From NCBI RefSeq assembly GCF_001746295.1, contig NZ_MJAH01000001.1:646468-710467 (forward strand): DNA of 64,000 nucleotides, written 5' to 3'. The notes beneath the pieces are model-generated. The model saw only the letters and a list, made by a program, of their open reading frames with translations. It did no database searches and was not told the DNA's origin. Position numbers and translations under genes: made by a program. The DNA is from Streptomyces sp. LUP47B (GTDB lineage Bacteria > Actinomycetota > Actinomycetes > Streptomycetales > Streptomycetaceae). The first letter of the stretch is position 1. The number at the start of each line of letters is the position of its first letter. Shown piece by piece: positions 25,383 through 34,404 of the stretch.

Positions 25383-26759
25383 ATGTCCGGTGTTTCCCAG
25401 CCGGTCGGCGGTCCCGATCTCGCGCAGGTGCGACGCGTCGTGAGCGAGATCCCGGGACCCCGTTCCCGTGAACTGCTGGCCCGACAGCGCAGCCTGGTAC
25501 CCGCCGGAGTCGGCGCCACCCTGCCCGTGTTCGTCGAGGCGGCCGGCGGCGGGGTGATCGTCGATGTGGACGGCAACTCCTTCATCGACTTCGGCAGCGG
25601 CATCGCCGTGACCACGGTCGGCAACTCCGCCCCGGCGGTGGCCGAGCGCGCGGCCGCACAGTTGCGCCGGTTCACGCACACCTGCTTCCTCGTCAACCCG
25701 TACGAGTCGTATCTGGACGTGTGCGAGAAGCTGAACGAGCTGGCGCCCATCCCCGGCGAGAAGCGCACGATCCTGGTGAACTCCGGCGCCGAGGCCGTGG
25801 AGAACGCCGTCAAGATCGCCCGCGCCGCCACCGGCCGCCCCGGCATCGTCGTCTTCGACCACGCCTTCCACGGACGCACGCTGCTCACCATGAGCCTCAC
25901 CGCCAAGAACAAGCCCTACAAGCAGGGCTTCGGACCCTTCGCGCCAGAAGTCCACCGCGCTCCGATGGCCTACCCGTACCGCTGGCCCACCGGTCCGGCC
26001 CGGTGTGCCGAGGAGGCGGCGTACGCGCTTGCGGATCTGCTCGACCGTCAGGTGGGTGCGGAGAACGTGGCCGCCGTCCTGGTCGAGCCGATCCAGGGCG
26101 AGGGTGGCTTCGTCGTCCCGGCTCCGGGATTTCTGCGCAGCGTCGCCAATATCTGCCGGGCCCGGGGCATCCTGCTGATCGTGGACGAGATCCAGTCCGG
26201 CATCGCCCGTACCGGCCGGATGTTCGCCTGCGAGCACGAGGGCATCCAGCCGGATCTGATCACGACCGCCAAGGGACTCGCCGGTGGTCTGCCGCTGGGC
26301 GCGGTGACCGGCCGCGCCGAGCTGATGGACGCTGTCGCGGCAGGTGGTCTGGGCGGGACCTTCAGCGGCAACCCGGTGGCCTGTGAGGCGGCGCTCGGTG
26401 TCTTCGAGGAGATCGAGGCGCATGACCTGCGGGAACGGGCCCGGGAGATCGGCGCCACCATGCTGGAACACCTGGGCGAGCTCGCCGACACGTATGCGGC
26501 GATCGGTGACGTCCGGGGCCGGGGTGCCATGATCGCGATCGAGCTGGTGGAGCCGGAGGGTGACAGGGTGCCCGCTCCCGACCTCGCCGCCCGCGCGGCC
26601 AGGCGCTGCCACGAGAACGGGCTGCTGGTCCTCACGGCGGGCAGCTATGGCAACGTGCTGCGGTTCCTGCCGCCTCTGTCGATCTCGGACGCCTTGCTGG
26701 AGGAGGGGTTGGCTGTCCTGGGAGAGGCCCTCGCCAAGGAGCTGGCCTCAATCGCGTGA
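25383..26759 (+). CDS. gabT: GabT-like omega-amino acid transaminase
   Basis: 458 residues from the ATG at 25383. A class III PLP aminotransferase: ILVNSGAEAVENAVKIARAA, FDHAFHGRTLLTMSLT, the Asp in ILLIVDEIQSGIARTG, and the PLP Lys in ITTAKGLAGGLPLGAV. It moves the amino group of GABA or 5-aminovalerate to 2-oxoglutarate, giving the semialdehyde used by the divergent dehydrogenase. The 204-base gap to that gene should hold both promoters. The PucR regulator that follows convergently is the likely controller. Confidence 0.9.
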   Translation: MSGVSQPVGGPDLAQVRRVVSEIPGPRSRELLARQRSLVPAGVGATLPVFVEAAGGGVIVDVDGNSFIDFGSGIAVTTVGNSAPAVAERAAAQLRRFTHTCFLVNPYESYLDVCEKLNELAPIPGEKRTILVNSGAEAVENAVKIARAATGRPGIVVFDHAFHGRTLLTMSLTAKNKPYKQGFGPFAPEVHRAPMAYPYRWPTGPARCAEEAAYALADLLDRQVGAENVAAVLVEPIQGEGGFVVPAPGFLRSVANICRARGILLIVDEIQSGIARTGRMFACEHEGIQPDLITTAKGLAGGLPLGAVTGRAELMDAVAAGGLGGTFSGNPVACEAALGVFEEIEAHDLRERAREIGATMLEHLGELADTYAAIGDVRGRGAMIAIELVEPEGDRVPAPDLAARAARRCHENGLLVLTAGSYGNVLRFLPPLSISDALLEEGLAVLGEALAKELASIA

Positions 26760-26766
26760 TCCCAGG

Positions 26767-28326
26767 TCAGCCTGTGGGGTTGCTGCCGCCGGGCTCCTGC
26801 CAGGCGGACGACGCCAGGAGGAGTTCGGCGCGCACGTGCGCCGAGTCGAGGTCTGCGCCGAGCAGGCTGCGCACCCGCTCGATACGGCTGCGCAGGGTGT
26901 GCCGGTGCACGCCGAGAGCCACCGAGGCGGCCTCCCACTGGCCGTTGTGCTCCAGGAAGGCGCGCAGCGAGTGGAGCAGGTCGGTGCCCTGTGCGGTGTC
27001 GTGCGCGGCGAGCGGAGCCAGCAGGGTCTCAGCCAGCGTCGCGAGGATCTTCCTGGTCTCAGGGGTGGCGGTGAGCATGCGGCCGGCCAGGGACTCGAAC
27101 GGCACCACGGCCAGGCTGCCGCGCGCCTGGGCCACCGAAGCGGCGTTCAGGGCCTCGGCCAGGGCCACGGGCCCGTCGGACAGATCATGGACGGCACTCA
27201 GGCCGGCCCACAGGGGCGACCTCAGCCCCGCACGCGCGCCGTCCGTAACCGTTTGTGCCGTGGTCGCGTGACCGGCCGGCAACAGGACGGCCGTACCTCC
27301 GCCGTGCCCACGGCCGAACAGGGGCAGACCGCGCTCGGCCATCTCCTCCCCCACGAGCTGGAGGGACTGTCGTGGGCCGCTGCCGCGCAGGGCGAGGACA
27401 CGGATGCCGTCACGGACGGGGAAGCCCGCCTCGGTCAGATGGTCCCGAGCCAGAGGTGCGGCGAGGGTGCCCTCCAGCAGCAACCGCAGGAACAGAGCGT
27501 TGACGCGGTTCTGCTCGTCACGCAGCGACAGGGGCTTCTCCGCCTCCAGTGCGACCAGCGATGCCGCGTGCCCGAGCAGAAGGTGGTCGACCGGCGTGAG
27601 AGCCCGCTCGGCCACCACGACCAGACGGCCGTGGACACGTGGTCCCACGCGGACCTGCTGTACGGCCGTCACACCGTCCTGACTGCTGCTCACCGCTGCC
27701 GTCGTCTGCTCCGCGATGCCGAGGCCGGCGAGCACGGCGGCCCCGGGTGCTGCGACGCCGGGCGGATGGGCCGCGCGCACCTTGCTCTCGTGGTCCAGGA
27801 AAACGACGGATGTGCGGGTGGAGACGGCCAGTTCCCGCACCACCGCCTGAGCCCCACCGCGCAGCGCGGCCCGGGTCATCCGGGGCTGGATGCGTGACGC
27901 CTGGACGACACCCTCGTACTGCTGCTGAGCCAGGCGTTCCATGACCACCTTGGTTACGGCCACGAACGGTGTGGGCAGTGGCACCTCCAGCAGCGGCAGC
28001 CCGGCCTCCTCGGCTCGGTCGATCAGAGCCTGGGGCACCTGCTCGTGGGACAGTCCGACCCCGAAGCCGACTGCGCCCACCCCGGCTTTCACCAGCCGGC
28101 CGACATAGTCCTCGCAGGCAGCCGCGTCCGACGTCAGCCGGAGGCCGGTGGTGAGCACCAGCTCACCACCGGTCAACCACGGCGCCGGGTCGGCGAGTTC
28201 GATGCTGTGCGCCCAGACCACGTCCCGGCCCAGGCCGCCACGGCCCGCCAGCACCCGCAGGCGCAGATCCTGGCGCCGCGTCAGCCACAGAAGCGGTACG
28301 CCCACCGCTCTCACCATCCATGACAT
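26767..28326 (-). CDS. PucR-family transcriptional regulator
   Basis: 519 residues. The N-terminal purine-catabolism/PucR domain (about 15-135) reads LVLTTGLRL...GAVGFGVGLSHEQVP. A GGDEF-like middle follows. The C-terminal helix-turn-helix is of the HTH_30 type (LLHSLRAFLEHNGQWEAASVALGVHRHTLRSRIERV). PucR-family proteins typically activate genes for catabolism of nitrogen compounds or amino acids in response to the substrate. It is convergent with gabT and probably regulates the surrounding cluster. Confidence 0.88.
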   Translation of the reverse strand: MSWMVRAVGVPLLWLTRRQDLRLRVLAGRGGLGRDVVWAHSIELADPAPWLTGGELVLTTGLRLTSDAAACEDYVGRLVKAGVGAVGFGVGLSHEQVPQALIDRAEEAGLPLLEVPLPTPFVAVTKVVMERLAQQQYEGVVQASRIQPRMTRAALRGGAQAVVRELAVSTRTSVVFLDHESKVRAAHPPGVAAPGAAVLAGLGIAEQTTAAVSSSQDGVTAVQQVRVGPRVHGRLVVVAERALTPVDHLLLGHAASLVALEAEKPLSLRDEQNRVNALFLRLLLEGTLAAPLARDHLTEAGFPVRDGIRVLALRGSGPRQSLQLVGEEMAERGLPLFGRGHGGGTAVLLPAGHATTAQTVTDGARAGLRSPLWAGLSAVHDLSDGPVALAEALNAASVAQARGSLAVVPFESLAGRMLTATPETRKILATLAETLLAPLAAHDTAQGTDLLHSLRAFLEHNGQWEAASVALGVHRHTLRSRIERVRSLLGADLDSAHVRAELLLASSAWQEPGGSNPTG

Positions 28327-28363
28327 TTAGAAATAGAGGTAAAGCGTCGCCGGAGTCGTCCGG

Positions 28364-28843
28364 TCAGGGCTGGACGGCGAACGCGAAGTCGTACGCGCTT
28401 CCCGTGGCGTCGCGGGCGTGCAGGTGCATCTGCCCGCGTGCCGTACGCCACTTCCCCGTTCCGCCGGTGATGGCGAGCGTGGAGTCGGCCTTGTCGTAGA
28501 ACGGGCCCTGGACGACGATCGATCCGCCGCTCAGCGTCGTCGTCCAGCTGCACTCCCATGCCGTGCCGACCTTGGTCCGCACACAGGAGCCCTGGGACCC
28601 GCCGACCTGGTTCCCTGTCGTGTCGTAGACGGGGTTTCCGAAGGCCAGTGTGTCCCCGATGCTGTCACCGCGCGGTCCCAGGTCGACGACCGTGTCGGTG
28701 TCGGCGTGCTCGATCACGGTGAAGGTGAAGGCGCCTCCTTGCCGACCCGGGGACTGCGGGGCGGCCTGTGCCACGGAGAGCCCGATCGCCAGGACCACAC
28801 AGACGGTGGCTGAGAGGAGAGCGACGAGACGGAACTTCGCCAT
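28364..28843 (-). CDS. Secreted allene-oxide-cyclase/dirigent-like barrel protein
   Basis: 159 residues from the ATG at 28843. A signal peptide (about 1-28, ending AQAAP) is followed by a small beta-barrel pattern. FTFTVIEHADTDTVVDLG, GDTLAFGNPVYD, GSCVRT and TLAITGGTGKWRTARGQ match the allene oxide cyclase/dirigent-like domain found in many Streptomyces exported proteins of unknown function. The gene follows the aldehyde dehydrogenase closely (two bases), so it may be co-transcribed. The functional link is unclear. Confidence 0.7.
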   Translation of the reverse strand: MAKFRLVALLSATVCVVLAIGLSVAQAAPQSPGRQGGAFTFTVIEHADTDTVVDLGPRGDSIGDTLAFGNPVYDTTGNQVGGSQGSCVRTKVGTAWECSWTTTLSGGSIVVQGPFYDKADSTLAITGGTGKWRTARGQMHLHARDATGSAYDFAFAVQP

Positions 28844-28845
28844 GG

Positions 28846-30321
28846 TTACCAGCCGCCTTCGGCACGGCGGTCGTTGCGCACTTCGCTGTCTCCCAGGTCG
28901 AAGACGAGCAGCTTGGACTCGGTGAAGGTGTCGAGGAACCAGCCGGAGAGTTCGCGGCCGACGCCGCTCTTGCCGGTGCCGCCGAACGGAGCGAGCTGGT
29001 CCCAGTAGTTGCTGGTCTCGTTGACGTTGACGGTGCCGTGTTGCAGGGCCTCCCCCACGCGCCAGGCGGTGGCGAGGTCCCGTGTCCACAGGGACGCGAT
29101 CAGGCCGAGGTCGCTGGAGTTGGCGATCTCCACGGCTTCCTGCACCGAGGAGACCTTGATGACGGGTGCGACCGGGCCGAAGGTCTCCTCACGGGCGATG
29201 CGCATCTCCGGCGTGACACCGGTGAGGATCGTGGCCGGGAAGAAGAGACCCTCCTCCTTGCCGAACTGCACGACATCCGCTCCCTTGCTCCGGGCGTCCT
29301 CGACGTGTTCCGCGATGCGCCGCAGGGTGACCTCGTTGCGTACGGGACCCATGTCGGTGTCCTCCAGGGCCGGGTCACCGACCCGGAGCCGGGCGGCGCG
29401 GGCGGTCAGCTTGGTGACGAACTCGTCGTGGACGTCCTCGTGGACCAGAAGCCGTTCCGCCGAGGTGCAGACCTGACCCGCGTAGTAGAAGCAGCCGTTG
29501 ACCGCCGCCTCCACCGCGGCGTCGATGTCGGCGTCGGACAGGATAATGAAGGGGCCGTCGCCCCCGAGTTCGAGCAGGTGCGGGCGCAGGGCGGCGGCAC
29601 GAGCGATGCGTTCACCGGTGGCGGTGGAACCGGTGAAGAACAGCCCGTCGACACCCGGGTGTTCGACGATGGCCGCCCCGACGTCGCCGAATCCGTGGAC
29701 CACGTTGATCACGCCGTCCGGCAGCCCGGCCTCGGCGAAGATCTCCGCCACGAGGTTGCAGCTGACGGGTGCGTACTCCGAGGGCTTCCAGACGGCCGTG
29801 TTGCCGGCGGCGACGATGTGGGCCAGCGCGATCGAGGAGATGTCGGTGGGGAAGTTGTACGGGGTGATGACTCCGACGACGCCGAGCGGGCGGTAGTTCA
29901 TGACCAGCCGCTTGTTGTTCGTCTGCTCCTGTGTGGAGGGGAACGACAGGCCCCGGTGCCGCAGGACCTCCTCACCGGCCTTCTGCCAGGCGGGGGCCGA
30001 GTATTCGATGACCTCCTCACGGGCCTCCGCGACCGTCTTGCCGATTTCACGCGTCAGCACCCGGGCGATGTCCTCGGCACGCTCGGCGAACAGCGCGTGG
30101 ACCCGGCGCAGGATCTTGACCCGCTCGATGAGGGGCGTCGCGGCCCACTGCGGCTGCGCCCGGCGGGCCGCCTCCACGGCGCGCTCGGCGTCCTGTGCGT
30201 CACAGCGGGCCACCTGCGCGATGAGCTCACCGGACTGCGGGGAGTGCACCGGGAAGGTGCCCGCGCCGCCGTCCAGCCATGAACCGTCGATCAGGGCCTG
30301 TGTGGGCAGGGTTTGTGACAT
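28846..30321 (-). CDS. Aldehyde dehydrogenase family protein
   Basis: 491 residues from the ATG at 30321 with GGAG seven bases ahead. VITPYNFPTDISSIALAHIV and FFTGSTATGERIA form the NAD site, the catalytic Glu is in LLELGGDGPF, and the Cys is in YYAGQVCTSAERLLV. The end reads LAPFGGTGKSGVGRELSG. The type is close to benzaldehyde/succinate-semialdehyde dehydrogenases; the substrate is not clear. It lies between the permease and the barrel protein and is probably one transcript with the permease upstream. Confidence 0.85.
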   Translation of the reverse strand: MSQTLPTQALIDGSWLDGGAGTFPVHSPQSGELIAQVARCDAQDAERAVEAARRAQPQWAATPLIERVKILRRVHALFAERAEDIARVLTREIGKTVAEAREEVIEYSAPAWQKAGEEVLRHRGLSFPSTQEQTNNKRLVMNYRPLGVVGVITPYNFPTDISSIALAHIVAAGNTAVWKPSEYAPVSCNLVAEIFAEAGLPDGVINVVHGFGDVGAAIVEHPGVDGLFFTGSTATGERIARAAALRPHLLELGGDGPFIILSDADIDAAVEAAVNGCFYYAGQVCTSAERLLVHEDVHDEFVTKLTARAARLRVGDPALEDTDMGPVRNEVTLRRIAEHVEDARSKGADVVQFGKEEGLFFPATILTGVTPEMRIAREETFGPVAPVIKVSSVQEAVEIANSSDLGLIASLWTRDLATAWRVGEALQHGTVNVNETSNYWDQLAPFGGTGKSGVGRELSGWFLDTFTESKLLVFDLGDSEVRNDRRAEGGW

Positions 30322-30395
30322 GTTGGTCTCCACCTTCGGATGTCACCGTCGCGTTGCGTGCGACGGACGGATGAGAAGCGGTGCGTAGACGCGCC

Positions 30396-31925
30396 TCAGA
30401 CGGAGGCGGCCGGGGAGTGCGTCTCCCGCGGGGCCGGCGCGGCAAGTGCGTCTCCCGCTGGGGCGTCTCCCCGCTCGTGCGGTTTGGCGATGGCCATGTA
30501 CACGGCACCCACGCCCACCACGACCGCGCCGCTGACCAGGACGATGTAGTTGTCGTACCAGGGCGTGCCGGGCGTGCGCGGCCAGCTCATGTTGACGATC
30601 CCGACGACGCCGTAGACCAGGGCACCGATCGTGACCGGAAGCCCCCACCGCTCCAGTCGGTACTCGCCGGACGGACGCCAGCCGCACAGCCGCGCGCGCA
30701 GGGATGCCAGGACGACCATCTGGAAGGCCAGGTAGATGCCGAGCGTGGAGAAGGAGATGATCTTCACCAGAGCATCGGCGGAGTACGCGGAACCCACGAT
30801 GATCAGCCCGGGAAGGACGGCCGCGAGCAGCAGCGCGTACGGAGGCACCCGCAGCCGCTCGGAGAAGGCCGACAGCACGCGGCTGCCGACGATCATCTGA
30901 TCACGGGCGAAGGAGTAGGTCAGCCGGCTGGCGGCGGCCTGCAGGCTCATCGCGCAGGAGATGAAGGACAGCAGGACGACGACCAGGACGGCGCGGGCAC
31001 CGCCGCTGCCGAACGCGTCCGTCAGCACGGTGGTCACCGGGTCGGCATCCTTGCCCGATATCACCGCACCGAAGTCACTGACCGAGAGGATGAGGGCAAG
31101 GCACACCGCGGTGGCGGCGGCACCGCCGATGTAGATGGTGCGCCGCATCGAGATCGGGATGCGCCGCCCGGGGTTGGGCACCTCCTCGGCCACGTCACCG
31201 CACGCCTCGAAGCCGTAGTACTGGAAGACGCCGATGAGCGAGGCGGCCGCGAAGGCGTAGAGGTACGAGTGGCTGCCCTGAGACTGGAAGCTGTCGAACA
31301 GCACGCCCAGCCCGTGGTGGCGGTCGGCGATCAGCAGCCAGCCGCCCACCAGGACGGCACCGACGATCTCGGCCACGAATCCGAACACAGCGACGGCGGA
31401 GAGCACCTTCGTGCCGCCGAAGTTGATGACCGTCGCGAGCAGCAGAAGGCCCAGCGCGCAGAGAATCGTCGTGCTGGTGCTGGAGGCGAAGCCGAAGACC
31501 GCGGCCACGTACGGTCCGGCGCCGTAGGCGACCGCCGAGATGGTGGACAGCAGGGCGAGGAGGTAGATCCAGCCGGTCATCCACCCCCACTTGCGACCCC
31601 ACAGCCTGCGGGCCCACGGGTACACCCCGCCGGCCACCGGGAACTGGGCGACGACCTCGCTGAAGACCAGGGCCACCAGCAGCTGGCCGACGCCCGCGAT
31701 CACGAACGCCCAGATCATCGGCGGACCGCCGGCCATCAGGGAGGCCGCGAAGAGCGTGTAGACGCCGACGACCGGCGAGAGATAGGTGAAGCCCAGCGAG
31801 AAGTTGGCCCACAGGCTCATGTCCCGCTTGAACTCGGACTCGTAGCCGAGAGTGGCAAGTCGCTGGGCGTCGGCGTCTGCTTCCGCTTGAGCGGGGGATG
31901 GCGGGGAGTGCCTGGCGTCGTTCAT
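30396..31925 (-). CDS. APC-superfamily amino acid permease
   Basis: 509 residues with about 12 transmembrane helices. The first helix region (MSLWANFSLGFTYLSPVVGV) and FSEVVAQFPVAGGVYPWARRLWG match the amino acid/choline/GABA transporter group of the APC superfamily. FEACGDVAEEVPNPGRRIPISM is the conserved loop after helix 6. It probably imports the amino compound degraded by the cluster (GABA, 5-aminovalerate or similar; inference). It is divergent from the GntR gene over a 199-base gap containing TTGAAGTTCAA (32044-32054), a possible operator. Confidence 0.88.
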   Translation of the reverse strand: MNDARHSPPSPAQAEADADAQRLATLGYESEFKRDMSLWANFSLGFTYLSPVVGVYTLFAASLMAGGPPMIWAFVIAGVGQLLVALVFSEVVAQFPVAGGVYPWARRLWGRKWGWMTGWIYLLALLSTISAVAYGAGPYVAAVFGFASSTSTTILCALGLLLLATVINFGGTKVLSAVAVFGFVAEIVGAVLVGGWLLIADRHHGLGVLFDSFQSQGSHSYLYAFAAASLIGVFQYYGFEACGDVAEEVPNPGRRIPISMRRTIYIGGAAATAVCLALILSVSDFGAVISGKDADPVTTVLTDAFGSGGARAVLVVVLLSFISCAMSLQAAASRLTYSFARDQMIVGSRVLSAFSERLRVPPYALLLAAVLPGLIIVGSAYSADALVKIISFSTLGIYLAFQMVVLASLRARLCGWRPSGEYRLERWGLPVTIGALVYGVVGIVNMSWPRTPGTPWYDNYIVLVSGAVVVGVGAVYMAIAKPHERGDAPAGDALAAPAPRETHSPAASV

Positions 31926-32124
31926 CTACGGGCTCCTTGAGGGAAACACGCTGCGAGCGGGAGGGCGGCGGGACCGGGGCTGTGGGGAGGCCGACGAGGA
32001 CCGGCAGGTGTCCAGCCGGTCGAGTGCGCGAAAACCTACTACATTGAAGTTCAAAGGACAACGGTTTGACTGGTAGCCTGGGGACGATCTCTCGCTACCG
32101 ATCTGCGACGTCTGAGGAGGGGCC

Positions 32125-32874
32125 GTGGCGGCAGTGGACGGCCGCTCGCCGGTGTTGAGCGCCGCGTTCGCACCCCTGAGCGACTCCGGCCGGGCGGACA
32201 TGGTGGTCCGCCGGATCGCTGAAGCGGTCACCATCGGGCTGATGACAGACGGGGAGCAGCTCCCCAGCGAAAGCGACCTCGCCTGTCAGCTCGGTGTCGC
32301 CAACGGCACGGTCCGCGAGGCCCTCGCCATCCTGCGTGAGCAGGGACTCATCGAGACGCGGCGCGGACGCAACGGCGGAAGCTTCATCCGCAGCCCGGAG
32401 GAGGGCCTGACCCGGATCCACCTGGCCCGCCTGAGGGAACTGGGCATCTCGGAGCTGCGCGATCTCGGCGACGAGCAGTTCGCCGTCTCGGGCACCGCAG
32501 CCCGCTTCGCGGCCGACCGCGCCCCCTCGGACCTCGCCAAGAGCCTGGACCGCCTGGTCACCGCCCTGCGCAAGGCCGAATCCCCCGCGGAGCGGCGCAA
32601 GGCCGACGCCCGCTTCCACATCGAGGTGGCCGTCGCCGCGCAGTCCGTCCGTCTGACGCGGCTGGAGGTCCGCTTGCAGGCGGAGCTCGGGCCGCTTCTG
32701 TGGCTGCCGGGGGGCGACGGGCCCGACGCGACGGCCTTCGCCGACCAGCATCACGAGATCCTGGTGGCGATCATGGCCGGAGACGCCGCGGAAGCGCGCC
32801 ACCTGGCCGAGGCGCACACGGTTGTCGGCACTCGCCATCTGGTACGAACACACCTACGGTTGACCGATGCCTGA
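32125..32874 (+). CDS. GntR-family regulator with FCD domain
   Basis: 249 residues from a GTG at 32125 behind GAGGAGGGG. The winged helix-turn-helix (about 22-90) reads GEQLPSESDLACQLGVANGT, then REALAILREQGLIETRRGRNGG. The C-terminal FCD-type helical ligand domain has metal-site His candidates (DARFHIEVA, DQHHEILVAI, and a later His in HLAEAH). It probably controls the divergent permease and the Cache protein that follows 45 bases downstream. Confidence 0.88.
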   Translation: MAAVDGRSPVLSAAFAPLSDSGRADMVVRRIAEAVTIGLMTDGEQLPSESDLACQLGVANGTVREALAILREQGLIETRRGRNGGSFIRSPEEGLTRIHLARLRELGISELRDLGDEQFAVSGTAARFAADRAPSDLAKSLDRLVTALRKAESPAERRKADARFHIEVAVAAQSVRLTRLEVRLQAELGPLLWLPGGDGPDATAFADQHHEILVAIMAGDAAEARHLAEAHTVVGTRHLVRTHLRLTDA

Positions 32875-32919
32875 CCCGGTGGCGCACCCCCGCGTCGCCC
32901 TCCTTGACGGAGCACACTG

Positions 32920-33660
32920 ATGACCAGCACCCCAGCCACCGGCATCGTCCAGTGCAGTGAGTCCATCCGGGACGCGGTGGAACCCGTCTTCTCGGCGCTG
33001 GCCGTCCTGGAGACCGAAGCGTGCGAACGCCTGAGCGCGATCGGCCTGAAGGACAGGCGTCCCGGGACGAGTGACCTCACTGCCCTGCGGCCGACGATCC
33101 AGACCCTGCTGCGCGAGCAGGGCGAGCGGTTCAATGGCACGGGTGTCGTCATGGCGCCCGACTCGCTCGCCGACGCCCCCCTCCACCTCGAATGGTGGCA
33201 GCGGACCGAGGACCAGGGCGCCCGGCCCCTGCGGCTGAACCTGGATCCGCAGAGCGAGAGTTTCTACGACTACACCCTCAAGCCATGGTTCGTGGTTCCC
33301 CGCGACGAGGGCCACGGCACGGTCATGGGGCCCTACGTCGATCTGCACTGCGCCGGCCTCTACATCCTGACGTTCACGCGACCGTTGACGGTGCTCGGTG
33401 AGTTCGTCGGCGTCGTCGGGGCCGACGTCCCCGTGGCCGCCTTCGAGCAACTCGTCATCCCCTCGCTCAAGCACCTGGGGGGCGAGGCCGTGGTGATCAC
33501 CAGGGAGGGCCGGGTGCTGGCCGCGAACACACCCACATGGGCCGTCGGGGAGATCGCTCGCGACCTTCTCCGTCATGACGCCGCAGTGGAGCGCGCAGCG
33601 GTGCCGGCCCCGGAGGTCGACTGGAGCGTTGTCCGCGTGGAGTCCTCGGCCGTCGGCTGA
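32920..33660 (+). CDS. Free-standing Cache-domain protein
   Basis: 246 residues with no transmembrane segment or signal peptide visible. The middle (about 95-185) reads WWQRTEDQGARPLRLNLD, then YDYTLKPWFVVPRD, VMGPYVDLHCAGLYILTFTRP, and GVVGADVPVAAFE. This is the PDC/dCache ligand-binding pattern normally found outside the membrane in receptors. Alone in the cytoplasm it would be a soluble ligand binder. It follows the GntR gene and may help it sense the substrate (inference). Confidence 0.6.
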   Translation: MTSTPATGIVQCSESIRDAVEPVFSALAVLETEACERLSAIGLKDRRPGTSDLTALRPTIQTLLREQGERFNGTGVVMAPDSLADAPLHLEWWQRTEDQGARPLRLNLDPQSESFYDYTLKPWFVVPRDEGHGTVMGPYVDLHCAGLYILTFTRPLTVLGEFVGVVGADVPVAAFEQLVIPSLKHLGGEAVVITREGRVLAANTPTWAVGEIARDLLRHDAAVERAAVPAPEVDWSVVRVESSAVG

Positions 33661-33709
33661 GTTGGTCTGTCCAGTGAACTGCAAAAGTGCAGTTCTGCCG
33701 GTCTACCGC

Positions 33710-33856
33710 TCAGAAATCGGCAATTCGGAAGCCGTGTTTGAGTTCGAGGCTCTCCTTGACCAGCTCACCCGCGACGTCCAAGGACTGACGCGTCCAGGCG
33801 TCGAACGCCAGCACCCACAGAGCGTAGGAGTGCACCCAGGTCTCGCCCAGGCTCAT
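33710..33856 (-). pseudogene. Fragment of a LuxR-type ATPase regulator
   Basis: A 48-codon frame, GETWVHSYALWVLAFDAWTR followed by LVKESLELKHGF, resembles the tetratricopeptide-like middle of large LuxR-type ATP-binding regulators. Nothing of the ATPase or helix-turn-helix is present around it, so it is a stray fragment. Confidence 0.4.
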
Positions 33857-34178
33857 GATCGAGGTGACCGAACTCTCCACGCTCCGTGAGCTGGTGTCCG
33901 CTGGAATGGACGTCGTCCTGGTGCCGGCCCCGCAACCCGGTCACGTCTCCACCACGCGGAACCCCCCGCTCAGCGATGAGGGTGCCTTCCGGTCCTACGG
34001 TGCGGTGGCACGCCAGTACGGCACGAGCGGCCGCGCCGCTCGGCGCTTCCTGGACTTCGTGGCGAGCAGAGCCGTCCCCCATCCTCCGGCCGACTCGGAA
34101 CGCTTTGCAGACCGACTCGCCCTCCAAGGTGGCCGAAGGTCGGCCTGCAGCGCCGTCGCGGGCGCCCATGCCCACTGA
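33855..34178 (+). pseudogene. LysR-type regulator, C-terminal fragment
   Basis: The frame reads EVTELSTLRELVSAGMDVVL, then PPLSDEGAFRSYGAVARQYG and ARRFLDFVA. This matches the end of LysR substrate-binding domains. The DNA-binding N-terminus is missing, and the sequence after about 34075 is not conserved. A remnant, not a working regulator. Confidence 0.55.
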
Positions 34179-34353
34179 GAGCTGCTCCACTCCCCGAGCC
34201 GACGTTCCGCCCTCTTGATGTGCATCGCCTCTGACGCTCGGCAGGCCGGTCTCGGCCAGGATCCCGCCGGTCCTGGCCCGTCACGCATCAGCCGTCCCGC
34301 CCGAAGATGTTTCCGCAGGACATGATTCGAAGGGCAGGGAACTGAATGAACGC

Positions 34354-34386
34354 GGTGGGAGCGGGCCTGGCCGGCCCGCTCCCACC
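34354..34386 (-). terminator. Hairpin terminator after the first DUF1269 gene
   Basis: A perfect 14-base-pair stem (GGTGGGAGCGGGCC and its complement) with a five-base loop, 19 bases past the stop of the minus-strand DUF1269 gene. GC-rich terminators without a T-run are usual in actinomycetes. Confidence 0.7.
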
Positions 34387-34404
34387 TTGCGGGGCAGGGG
34401 GGTG

